A stretch of 64,000 nt of DNA. Origin: Tubiluchus corallicola. Lineage: Eukaryota > Priapulida > Priapulimorpha > Priapulimorphida > Tubiluchidae. Location of the stretch: contig JAQGDQ010000004.1 of the NCBI GenBank assembly GCA_030141605.1, positions 434,001 to 498,000 of the forward strand, read 5' to 3'. How positions within the stretch are numbered: position 1 is the first letter of the stretch; every line of letters begins with the position of its first letter. The notes beneath the pieces were generated by a model. That model was not told the DNA's origin. It was given only the letters and a program-made list of their open reading frames with translations, and ran no database searches. Made by a program: the position numbers and the translations under genes. Positions 1 to 13,500 of the stretch are shown piece after piece.

Positions 1-3000
1 GAGCCAAGGTCATTAACTGCTTGGTCATGTATCCATAAAAATTCGGAGATAAAAGGTATCCGCCTAGCTGTGGTGGGTGACCCACACAGGCGTCAAAACC
101 GCATGATACCAAAACAATGTCCGGGTCAAACTCATGAGCTATCGGCATCACAACAGTTCTGTAATTTAAACAAAGTACATATACATATAAATGTAATGTT
201 ATGCGTATGCATATGTATAAAAACCAATTACTTAATAAGAAAAACTAATAAGAACATAGACGTAAGCAGTGTTTACCAGACATCTGGAATATATTGTGCA
301 TTATTGAAAACCACCTTGTATTTGTTTTCAACAAACCCGTTTATCAGCCCTTGCATTATTGCATTATTTTTCTACAGCTATTCATATTAGGTTGTTTATA
401 AGCAGCTGGATGGGAAATAATGCATAACTTGTTCAAAATGCTGGCAAACTCTGCTACAACAAACAATATCAATTTAAAACAAAATTCTAGTAAATCATCT
501 TCTCCCAGAACTACAGTTAGTAGTATATAATCACGGAATATTTGCAATACCAGTTTGAAAGCTTTATTTATCTGGAAGAATGTAGATGGCAAACTGTGTA
601 AACTAGTTTCAGTCATCATTTAAAAACATTTATTAAAGTGCAAAAAATTGGCAAATAAAAAAGCAAATACAGAGGAAGTTAAACAGAATAATATTTGTTG
701 CTGAAGCTACATTCACTTTTTTATATAAATCTTATAAAGCAAGCGGCACAGTGAGTCTTTCTGTGGTAAATTAGTATACAACAATATGAATAATGGCAAT
801 GAAAATAGTTAACAATGATTTTACACATGCCTAATGTTTAATAGCAGTAAATGTTCCTCATATTAGGCTGGCACTGACAAAATTTTTGTTTTTTTCTATT
901 ATTTTTTTGAATTGGCAATGACAGACTGGATTATTGAATGTCTCACAAGTTGGATTCTTCTACAACACCCTGGGACAAATGTCTCTCTTTTGAAGTAAAT
1001 TACATGCTTTAAGTATTCATTGAGATGCAATAAAATTTAGAATTATTTATATCCTTGTCCATTAATTTCAAACCTGATTAATTCTATACATCACAAATGC
1101 ACTTACAACTTAAATTGTACATTGACTTAAACTAACTTAGCTTGCATACCTCACCAAAATTCAGATAAGCTTGTATAACTTGCAAGCCCAAAATATAAGT
1201 GCTTATTGGAAAAAGAATAAAAATTAACGTTTCTAAAAGGTACCTAATGATTTAAGCAATGCTAGGCAAGTATTTCAGCTAATAAAAATTAGTGTGATAC
1301 AGTATGTTGCTTAATTCTTACTACCGAACGATTGCAGAATCGTGGATGTTTTTCTACATGCGCTAACTAGTGCCATCTAGTGAGCAAATTCATACCTAAA
1401 AGCTGCTAAGTATTCTGCATCTGCCATAGGTGGATTGAGTGCTCCAGAAAATGCTATGTTTACATTAAAGCCAATACCATCGTCTATACCAGTCTGAAAA
1501 TATACCACCAAATTATAAGCAAAGCAAGAATTTCTTTACATTCTATATAAAAACTTAACGAATTTATCTTTTTTAAGTGTTTTGTTTTGGCTCTACCTGA
1601 ACTTTAGTAGGATGTGCTGCTATGGAACTTAAACACTAATTCTACCACACTAATTACCACTCTGTACTTTAGAATGCATATATTGCACAACAAACAGTAA
1701 AAAACATAAATACAATAAAAAAAATTACAGACGAAACAAAATGTACCCAAAGAATTATGAATAAATGAGCTGGAAAATTATAAAAATGTCTAGGGTTTTC
1801 GGTACGAGTTCTGATTTAATTATTATGACATACTTCAAATTTAATTCTTATTAATTTCAAAATATTGATAATTTCCAATTTGCAAAGTTCTGCTTCAATT
1901 CCTGGGCTAAACTCACATTTTCTTTATCAAATTGAAGACTATAAATTTGGCAGCAGTGACATAAAAATCAAGTAGTTGAAACTATTTCCTGTTTAACCCT
2001 TGCTTACTGGAGCTAGGATGCAGAACTAAACAAAACACTTTAGTAACTTACGCATCAAGCCACCAAGCAGCTGTTCTCCCGTGTTTATATGTCTATGTCT
2101 ATGGATGTCTTTATTATGCATGTGTTTGTGTCATTTGATGTTACACTCACGTTAATGACATTGGATATATACTTAGTAAAACATACTGGTATATTTCCCT
2201 CCTAGTACCAAGAAATACGTTGCAAATTTTCTCCTTTCATTGACATTATGTCAAAGTATACAAACACAATACTTCTATATTGCATATTTAAATTTGCAGC
2301 TTACTATTTTACCAAATGATTCCTATATCAGCCCTAAAAGGCTTAACATGGTAAAATCTATATTTTAATTATAAAAAGATTGAGTTTCTCTGAATGTTTT
2401 CACAAATATGCCAAATTATAATATAGCAATTTCCACCTATACATGGTATAAAACTTTATCAAGCAACAGTACAGACATGTGCAACAAAAGTTTAGGCAGA
2501 AAGAAGTTAAATAGTTTGCATGACACCAAGAATGAAATCAATTAAAACCATAAAAAGTCGACCAACCTTGCACAGCTTGCAACAAAATAATAAGTATCAC
2601 CGACAAACCTCTTCACAAGCTCCTGTTCCCGGAAAAAATCCTCCATCATCATGCCGATGTAATGAAATATAAAGAATGTGAGGATCATTGTATGTGATTT
2701 GCTGAGTACCGTTACCATGGTGAACATCCCAGTCAACAATTAAAATCTTCTCCAGCTGTAACCGTTGTTGCAACAACTTTGCGGCAATCGCTACGTTGTT
2801 GAAAAAGCAAAACCCCCTGAAAAAGTGTGTAACTGAGTGCCTTCCAGTCGTACAGAATTTCATGGTTCAGCGAAATATCGCTTTCATAGTAAAGCACGTG
2901 TCATTTTCAAAAAATATATTGCTGCACTTAATAGGGTAATCAGCTCAATGCTAATTACAACCAAATCACTGCAGAAAACAAGCAAACTGTTGCAGATGCT

Positions 3001-4583
3001 GACTAAGTAAGCATAAACGTCATACCAGAACAAAGTGAAAAGATAAATAGCATATAGGTGCAGCCTAAAGACAATGTATTTAGAAAACAAAATGAGAACA
3101 AATTGGTTGTAAATCTTTAAATTCATCTAGTAGAAAATACAGACAAATATTACGTACATGGCTTGCTGTATTTCAGCATGGTGGCCTGGTGGACGAACAA
3201 TGGCATAACCATTCTTGATTTCACCTGTGGCAACTTTCATTGATAGCTCAATAACTGTTCCAACAGCCTGAAACAAATAATGTGACAAGAAACAAAGAAA
3301 AAACTAGTGTCAAAATGTGATCTAATGACAAGAGAAAAAAAATAATAAAGATGGTGACATCTCAGCTACTGAGATGAAAAGTAATTTTTTATTCAATTTA
3401 ATGTTTACTTCAGAAAAGTGCAATAACCCGCAAATAACAAAATAACAATAATAAATAAAAGTGACAAATAAACTTTACACATGGAAGCATGGAAAAAAAC
3501 CATGCCCAGTATGTTAGTCTTTACTCATCAAAGTAACCAAACAGTCAAAAGATAACCTAACGCACATCAAAAGTGGGGCAACGATTAAATTAACTTTTCA
3601 CCAAACTTATACCATTCTAGCAACGGCTCCGGTATGCAGTTCGTTCCATACAGTGTCTGAGTCAACTCCCAGGCCCCCGCACGGCATAATTGCAAAACTT
3701 TTGATTGGTAACTCTGCAAGCTTTTCCGGATCAATCTTTTGTCTGTTGAGTGGATTTGTTCCGAATAATAATGTATGTGCTTCACTATGACAAGTCTGTA
3801 TCTCTTCCAGTGTTGCCTTCCTTGATCGAATGCGCTACCATAAAATGATCCAAAATATTAGTAATGCATGGGCTAGAATTAAGCATCTCCAAATTACAGA
3901 GTTCATTGCCAAATAGCAGGATACTTTTTGCTGACTACTAAAGGGAAACTAAACAAATTTAAGGAAGTATTACTGTTCTGGATTTAAGCTCAGTAAACTT
4001 TTTATGTTGTAAACGTGTTTACAGCCATTACAAAACCTATGCCAATAAAAAGTAATAAAATTGTTTCTGTAATATGCTACAAACAACTAAGTCTTAAGAT
4101 ACTCAAAGATGAAAAATTAAGACTCTGATGCCAAAATGTCTGCACCACATTCACATTTTCGAGAGACCTTGCATCTTGAAAAAATACTGTAAATAGTCGT
4201 TTTTTAAGATAATATATAAACTAACTTTACTTAGTTTTCATTTGCATCTAGTGGGTTTTCACTTTGAAAGGATAGGATGTTGATTAAATTTATCAAAATT
4301 TAAAATTCCATGAAACTGATTATAATCTGTAACTTTGTGGCCACACTATTAATGACGTGCACAGTTGTTTGACTGAGAAAGCTGATGTTTCTGACACAAA
4401 TCTTTGCTTATGATGTCGAAAACCAATTGTCAGTACACTACATTCTCACCTCACATCTCATGGCTAATCCCGTATCTTGTATCCGCTGCCAGATGTTCTG
4501 AAGGCGACCACCATGTTCAGGATGCACATAGAAGTTACCACACGTACACTGATGCTTTAACATCAAACTGTCATACCCTAATC
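1..4583 (-). other. HDAC4: HDAC catalytic domain exons
   Basis: Six exons (4583-4450, 3834-3613, 3267-3158, 2816-2609, 1493-1396, 158-<1) encode the deacetylase fold. Visible motifs in order: QCTCG with a following HPEHGGR, and [11 protein letters not shown], which together supply the Cys/His ligands of the second, structural zinc that is special to class IIa enzymes; RPPGHHAE with the tandem active-site histidines; [12 protein letters not shown] with the catalytic-zinc Asp and His; SLHRHDDG; and SCGFDA with the last zinc Asp. The usual family sequence there is SAGFDA, so Ala to Cys is a small local oddity. All zinc ligands within the window are present, so the domain looks intact. Confidence 0.95.
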
Positions 4584-7500
4584 CTAAACAACATGAACAA
4601 GCATTAAGTAATGCAGGTGTTATTAAAAAAATTGAAAATATCGGTGTATTTAATGTAACGCTTAGTGAAAGAGCTATTTGTATGCCACACTAAGTATAAT
4701 ATACAAATAGAATTGTTTACCTAAAAAATTGACCAAAAATATATGATGTAAACATATACATAGGAAAACAGCTACTTTATCCAATGGAAGTTCACAACCA
4801 CTGCAAATACCAAAAGCCTTTATCTCCAGGCATAGACCAAACCACACATTTTTTCCGAATGTACAAGTAAAACAACAAAAACAAACACAATAAACACTTA
4901 CCTGTGGTATATTTATAAACTGTAGAACTCTCTTGTACTGAGGATGAGGTTGGAATGTTGAAAGCTGCTATTGGACTAGAAAATGCTCTTGTTACTGGCT
5001 TAGGAATGGGAACTAAAATAAAGAAACACCCAAATTAATTAAATAAATTTTTTCATAAAATATTATCACATCTGATATGTGAACAGGAAGTAAATTTTCA
5101 CAACAGTATTAAATAATCAAATTTTTTGCTACTGCACGTTCATCAAAAAATTCAGATGAGTTTCAGTTTACTTGCCTATATCTAGTAAAATGTAGAAGTC
5201 ATGCACACATTGTTCTGCAACCTGAATTCTACTGATATTGTACTTGCATAGATATTAATAACCAATAAAAAATGGCACAGTATAAAATAAAACTGGAAAT
5301 CAAATAACAGAGTACTGATGGCCAACAAACCTCAATTATGCTTAGATTAGAAGCAAAATATAACGAAAATAAAAAAGAAGCTATACCCAGTGTAAATGCC
5401 TTACCATCATGTCCATATTTAAGACGAATAAGCTCCCGCTGCTGCTGCAATGTTGTTACTAATTCTTGTTGGGCTAGCAAGTCTGCCCCACCCTCCCCAA
5501 GAACGTGCGGGATTTCACTAACATTAGCTGGAGCCTCTTCCTCATCCAAATTTTCCGACACTGCTTGCTGCTGTTTCTTATTTGATGATTTTGATAATAT
5601 AGCTTGCCTGATATGCTACAAAAACAAAGCAATTATATATAAATGCATTAGCTAACAAACTGATAGTGAGATAATAATAAAGAAAAGGTCTTAAACAACC
5701 AATAAGTAATTTATCACCAAGCTCCACACTTACCATAGTCTGATTATCGTTATTATTTACAGAGTTCAAATCTTTGAAAATGTATTTTTATGAATTACAG
5801 CTCTCTGAAAACTAGTAAGCATGAACCTGAAGGACCTATTTAATGTAGCTGCATACTCACTGTAGTGCATAGAAAATTTCAAAGATGATCCACCTGACCC
5901 GAGATACTGAATTGACGAAAGTGCCTTAGCCACACTTTACGCTCCCCCAATGAGGTAAATAGCAGCGGGCCAAGGTAATTTTATAACTATTATATAGACT
6001 TATAGCCCAGGGCAAATGCGCATTCTATAGCTTGGTGCCATTATTCTAAGCTCGTACGATAATAATGGCTACCGCTATACACGGATAATTCTTAGATAGA
6101 AAATGGCAATAAAATCAAAAAGAATATGTCATCAAGAAGTTTTATTTCCAGATGCAAAGCAGACACACAAACACTTACTAAACGTTTGAGCATTTGCTGT
6201 TTTTCATACAAAGCTTTTTCCTGCAAGTACTGCTCGTGCTGATGTGGCTGTATGAAAACATTTTGTTGCTGATGTTGCAAAAGAGGATGTTGAAGAGGCA
6301 GAGGTGCCGAGTGAGTCCGAGAGAGTGGCTTCAAGCCAGACCTACAAATAAAATTGGCAAACACATGCATAAATAAGTGGCGAAGACAGCTAACTACCAT
6401 AAAATGCCAGTTTCACACAAATGAGACCAGTTGAACAGTATACAAATTTTGGAAGAACATACATTTATTAATACATCACAACTGTGTATGTATCACACTG
6501 TTGTAATAACTGTCTGTCTCAACTCATTTTTAACAAGTCCATACATGCCTACAATAGTTAAAAAGTAGTAATACTATAAGAAAAATATGACAAAATGAAA
6601 GAAAACACATTGTACAGTTATATACAAAAAATGAACAAAAAACAATCGGTTGTCAAAGCCATTGGGTTTTAGAACTGAATTGGGCCAAACTGTTCCAATT
6701 CAGCTGCTGAGAATCTTTTTTTGTTATTCATTTCATATCCCATCATACTAAAACTGACACAATTGGTTGTTGTTTTCTTACATCTGATATCAGAGTGAAA
6801 GATGCTAAATCATAATTTATACTGACACAGAACCATGCACACCCTTTCTAAACTTAAGAGCTAAAGCAGATTCAGTAGTACACAATAGTACATTAAAATA
6901 TAGGCAAAATTTCACTGATGCATAAGGACAATGTTAGTAATATTAATAATTCATCAATCTCAATTAAATCATGGAAATCGTTACTAATAATAATGCAAGC
7001 ACAAACCTCTGCAGCTGCGCTTTCAGTGTTGGAGATTCTCCATAACCACACGGGTGAAGTATGGGTGGACTGAGTTGAGTATAGACTGGGCTACCGGGAG
7101 GTGTAATGTCACCCTCTGAAAGAAAACACATCATTGGGCATAAAAATTAATAATGTTTTTGATGACAGAGAAAAATTGTTTTAAATTTCTCTAGCATGCG
7201 CATCTAACGTGTGTCCCATAATCATGTCAAAGACAAAATGCAAAAATGAGAAACATGATTTCATAACTAATGCATTTAAACTTTCTTATTCTGTGTCTTT
7301 TTTGAATTTTATAATCATAAATGTATATAATAATATTTATTTAAAGACTTTTCATTTCAAAAAATGGTGCAAGCCTGCTGCAAGGCTTTTATTGACGACT
7401 TTCTGCTTCAGAACAATGCATACGACATTAACACATACAGGAGTGTTGTTTATTTTAATATTGGTCTCTCCCTTTCCAGTATTACATTTATTTTTTCCAA

Positions 7501-10500
7501 GACGCATCTCAATTTTTCTTGAGCTGTTTGTTCAGTTTATTGTAAAATTTGGGTGAATGGGTTCGGGAAAATGCTGGAAACTATGGGCTTCTTATGAAAC
7601 TTAATTATGCCTACAACTCTCACTGCTAAATGGGCCACTCAACTATTATTAGCATAACCTCTGGGTACTTTCCCATCTCAAACTAAAGACTACAAATTAT
7701 GTGAAAAAACAAGCCAAAATTTTTTCACCACCAATTCTTCTCACTAGCCCCGATTAGAAATATAAACCAAAAATATGACTGCACTAGATCAAGACCTTTT
7801 GTTAGACATAGACAGATGAGTCGTTGAAGCTGTAGCTGCAGCAGGTGAGTTACACAAGCACAATAGAATGGTGATGTGGAGTATTATATGGGGCTTAACC
7901 AATGGGATATTTTATCATAAGCTTGACTCGTTCATGGATGTTAATAGGTGCTATAGCTAGACATCAGGATGGTTAATTTCATTTAATTAGAAGCAAGAAT
8001 ACATCAGCTTGAACAGCTGATAGTCATCTTGGATGCCACCTTGAATTTTAAATGGCTTTTTAAAAATATGACACCATATTTTGTTGCAATTTATGCAAGC
8101 TTAAAAATAATGTGTAGATCAAATATCACCACGAATTTCTCACGGGACAAAAATGCTACATAAGCTGCTAAAAACACTAAAAAACTGGCAATAAGACATT
8201 CGTGCTTAGGAAATACAATGACAGACTGAGTATAAAAGTAGTTTCATTACACAACTTCTGCTTTATGAGATCATTACCTGGTAAAGATGGATAGTAGGCC
8301 CAACTGCTTGGTATAACATGTGAAGTAAGTGGGAGTCCGTATCGAGCTGTAGCAATAGCTCTTCTTTCAGCTTCAGCATTAATATCTGATGGAGCCTGTA
8401 GCAGAAATAATAAGTAGAAAGCAAATATAATAAATTCATGTGCATATAAACACAGGCAACTTAAAAAAGGTGAGGGAGTTATCTAACTGGTCACAGTGAG
8501 CTTGTCTCTAAAGCTAAAAAATGTCAGGCCCAGTTAGTAAATAGATGGGCGATTGTCAAGAATGCTGCTTTTGAGTGATTTTATTTGTTATACCCCAGGT
8601 TCCATTTTCATTGAATTAAAAAATAAGAAGGCTATACCCTGAACAAAGGGTTAACAAACTGTCTCTCTATACAAAAAGCAGTTATATCTTATCTAAATAA
8701 GTTATAGCGGTTGTGAAAGAAGAACGGTGCAATTTTAAAATAATTATTATGTAAAAATATTTTTATATTCATTTGGAAATAATTTTGCAGCAAATTTTAT
8801 GCACGAATTCAGTATGATAAATAAAAAAAATTTGAACTGATTAGTTTTTTAAAGATTTGGAAAGATTCTAAAATTCTGCTTAATACCTTGCACGGTTATC
8901 AAATTGGAGCTGTAAAGTTTTTTAAAGCTAATTTTATCACTATAACATAAGCAAACAAGAAGGTTTGTAAATAAATTTACTGAAACACAACGCAAACTAA
9001 CCTTCGATTTTATAAGTTTATAAGCTGAGAAACTTAAAAACTTAAATCTATAATACCGGAATTTTAGCTTGAACAGTCAAAGCAACACAATTTTATAGTA
9101 TCTCTACTGATACTAATATAAATTTTGGTTTTTGCAGTCCTCATCTACATATTTTTAGTGATTACATTGCTTATTTAGATGTAAACTTTTGAAAATTTAC
9201 AATTTACAAAAAACAACAATTAAACATACAATTTTAACAAATTAAAATGACAATAATTTGGAAGAATTTTGTTTATTGACACATGAAAATGTGAAACAGC
9301 TTTCAGTACATATTGGAGTTAATGCAAATTCATAATTATTAACTCATATATAAATGCATTAATTGGTATCAAACAGAAGAATGTACACTGCAGTTTCTAA
9401 AATCAGTAATTAAATATTATCTTAAGGCGCCAACCATCTATTAACTATTAATTTATTAATTATATGATACAAGAACAGCTAACTATACATCCTATTAGTT
9501 GGCATGTTCTTTTTATTCTTTTCTCAATCAAGCTGTTTCCGTAAAGACAAACAACATATTATATTTTCTACAGTACAGCGTCTCTGCACTTGCCTAGAAA
9601 TTTAAAATTAGTAGTAGATAAATAAATTCAAAATCAGTTTACAGCTCAACACAAGCTCAAACACGTATAGAAATCGCAAAAAATGCTCGCGAAAGTTTCT
9701 GTCGTAAAAACAGCATATCATACGAATTACAATATGGAGAGAATCCCTTAATTAGGCGGCGTGTTAAAACGGAACACGCGCAATTTAGCGTTATATAGGA
9801 TAAGGTAAACTTTGCCATTAGCTGTAAAAACCCCGACTGCCTTTGAAAATTCGCTGAATGAAAAACATCTGGTCGAATTGAAGGCCGATTTAAAACTTCG
9901 GATTCAGTTTCAAAAGAATTTTTCCTCCCAACAATATTTATACATGCCAAAGATCGAGATGCAAGGTTGAAATCAGACTTTTAGCATTCAAAGTGGGACA
10001 CTGGCTTCTGTCAGTAGTTACAAAGTTATTACTTGACCCAATCACAAATTTCATAGCAACGAATTCCAATTTTTGACAACTTGCATCTTTCTTCTATAAA
10101 ATATTTAAAAGGCCTTTCACATTAAAAAATGAAAGAAGTTAACGACATATATAAGTTACTGGGCAATGCATATGCAAGCAGATCACACAATATAAAAACA
10201 AATTAATGTGACAATAGCATAAAAACCACAAAGCAAGATTTATGAAACACTGTCAAAAATGAGAAGATCTGTAAGAAAGTTCAGAGTTTTCAATGTTATC
10301 GTTATACTAAAGTACTAAAAGTATTACAAAAATGCAAAATGCAAGAATGAACAAGCTAAAGTGACACTGACAGGTATTACAATTGGCATATTCAGATGGA
10401 ATACCTGCCCAAAGCCACTTGGGTGCGCCAAAACTTTTTTGAGAGATAAATCAGCAGCTACACCAACATTCTTCTCTTGACACCACACATTTAACTCGTA

Positions 10501-13500
10501 TTTGCAAAAAATGACATCAAGTCGCCAAACAAATCATTATAAAAAAGGCAAGTTCATTTTCAAGAAATGCCAACCTGTTTATAAATATATATAATCAGCA
10601 GATGACACCACTTTGTAAAAACACGAAAAATGATTTCGCATAAAAACAAGCAATTTATCTATAGGAGTCCAGTTTGACGGAGAAAAATATTTAACAAACT
10701 TCCTTGATGCTGAGTTATTGTACTGCTTCAGCCTATCAAATTTGTAATGAGAAAACAAAACTCCCAGTGCCATTTGAATATATGCAAGAAGAATTGTGTC
10801 TTTGCCTGAATTTTAAGACATTTTTGGAATTAATATATGAATTGCTACTACTTAACTTTGTAAACGAATGTCGAAAGCTTGCTAGTACTAGTCATATTTT
10901 CAATTATTTTAAAACGTGCAATAACTTGACAGGACCTGCTAATTTTAACACTACTAAAAGAGTGTTCAGAAATTACCTAGAGAACAGCACAAAACTGCAT
11001 ACGACATATTAAACAAATGATATTGTTTGACGTACCAAAGCAACACGTATTTACTGTATTTTCAAAGAGTGCCATTGTTTCTGGTTTAAACAGTTATAAA
11101 TAGATTGACAAAAGTAATATTGCATTTGTAGATTTAATAACGCAAAGAAGCAATATCCGGTAAGTGCTAACAAGAATTGCAAGCTGTGTTATACATGCAG
11201 CTTTGACAAAAAGTAGTTAGTATTTAATTTGTGTTATAATAACGATGCCGTCGACATGTAGATTTATAATGCCTGTCGTAATTGGGCAACCAACAAAAAT
11301 GAACAAATGATGACAGTTAAGTACATAAAAAAACAAAAAGAATGCCTATTGTAATAAGACAAATGATAAATGTCATACAGCAAGTAAAACACATAAACAA
11401 TTAAAAATAATGTCCTTATGTTGAATCCAGCCTAGGAGGCAACTCAGGCAAGTGACAAGTTTATGCACAGGACTGACGACACTCTCCCTCGAGGAATGTG
11501 CTATATATACTTGTAGAACGTTATTATCAGCTTATACAACTTTGAAATGTCTCTGCCTGTTATAGCTACAATCGATACTCCTAATAACATGCTTAGAAGC
11601 GGAAACCACACATTACATTGAAAGGTGCTGATAAATAATCACTGCAGAAAATCAGCGGAAGTTGATTAAAAAACAAAATGTGTTAATACATTGGTTTAAA
11701 TGTAATCAGCCTTGCACTAACTTTGCTAATCTTCATAAAATTGATTTTAAATTGACTAAAAGCAAATGTTTAAATTCCTGCTGTCACGTTTAAAATACGT
11801 TCAGGAGAAATATTTTGGTCACATAATATGCACTAATCTAAGCAATAACTCTGTGACATTCAAAACCAGGCTAATTTTTTTAATATACGGATTAACTCTT
11901 TAATAAAAAAATTTCTATTGTTCTCAGATGATATTGAAATCATGTCATTTAAGAGTTACTGCTGGAACGTTTACTGTATTGCCTTTATGGACTAATTATA
12001 GTAAAAGTGTGATAAATAGACTGCGTGCTGCTGCTGTACTGTAGACAACAATGGTATCAGAAAACTGTTTTGCTTAAAGTATGATTGTAATGCCTCTGGC
12101 ATGTTAGTAAACCAATCTTTATCCCCATTTTAGTCACATTCGAAGAAGATCATGTAGCATTTACAACAGGTTATTACTACACACTGGCAATGGTATTATA
12201 ACTGCTGTTGTTCACTCGCATATAGACTTGTCAGCTCCTGCTTTTTTATGAAATGGAATGAAATATTACATTAGTTTCTAAAATTTATTTAGTTCTTAAT
12301 TTACTAACCCTGTATTTACTTTTTAATCTTGCATTTTTTATTTCATTTTAGTTCTGTATTTGTATTTCATATGGTCTTGGTTACCAGAATAAAAATTTGA
12401 ATTGAATTACGATTTTGAGTTATTTTCATTAACCTATAATCTTGAAATTAATATTATATGCAAATAAATATTTGCATAAAACGTTAGTTTTCTCTGATTA
12501 AAAATATCACGCTGCACATTCTACTACACACAATTGTTGAGTAGTGTATGTAGTGTTTTTTAATTAAAATTTAAAAATGGAACATAATTCTTGGTATTCA
12601 GTAGTAAGTATGTTCCAGCGGTGCTGTTAAAAATTTACAGCATTAGCAACATTGTTTATGGCTCCGCGAAGAAATTACTTATTAACCCTCCAAGAATAGA
12701 AGCAACGTTAATTATTAATCTCCAAGCTTCGAAAATGCCATATCGGTTACTAATAAACGCTGCCTTCAAAGAATTCTGCGGCTGTTGCCACTATTATTAA
12801 TGAAGCAAACAAAAAAGCAAGTGAGTGCAGGAAACAGGTTGAGATACAACGCGACCCACTTCCGGTTTTGACGGTTTCAAAAGAAAATGTTGAATTTATT
12901 AATAGCTACAGCAGCTGCGCAAAATCCTGTTGCAACACAGAGCGGCTGCAAATAACTGAATTGCTTTTAGAGAACTCTCACTAGCACTCCGCGTCTCCTG
13001 TCTTACTATAAATAAATATATACGGCTATAAATACGCCAGTTTAAGAGGAAACACGAAAACGAAACAGAGGCGGCTTAGTCAGTTAACTCTGCTGTACAG
13101 GGCAGAGAAGACAGCATTAAATGCAACTCAACTGCACAGCCTCCCAAAGGGAAACTGCTGCGTGTCCTCCATCCAAAATCATTTTAAAAATTGTGTTTTG
13201 TTTTGGTGAATAACTGGCACTTTGTCCACACCTGTGTCAAACCTTCTGATAAATTATCATTTTGAAAATCCAGTAAATTCTCGAAAAAGGCGCTCAAGTC
13301 CTGCGCCCAAGTTTCGAAACTAAAATGTCATTATTAATATATACAAAAAAACCACAGGAGCTAGCTACTCTCACTTTCGAAAGCTAAGTGAGCTAAGGTA
13401 CCAGCATATTCTGGTTTCTGCATGTCACGTTAAAACTGCCTACTTTTATTGTACTTTTATTTACTCTTGTCTAATCAGTTATACTATACTACAATTTTAT

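Noticed and set aside
6194-6376. 60-codon plus-strand ORF over an HDAC exon
   Set aside because: It is the antisense shadow of HDAC exon 6341-6179.
7209-7556. 115-codon plus-strand ORF within an HDAC intron
   Set aside because: Its Phe/Leu/Ile-rich composition is typical of random AT-rich DNA; no homology and no splice context.
10406-10530. Open minus-strand frame ending [13 protein letters not shown] at a possible splice donor
   Set aside because: The flanking HDAC exons (15337-15203 and 8395-8278) join in frame and match the family without it. The frame has no recognised similarity and no convincing acceptor.
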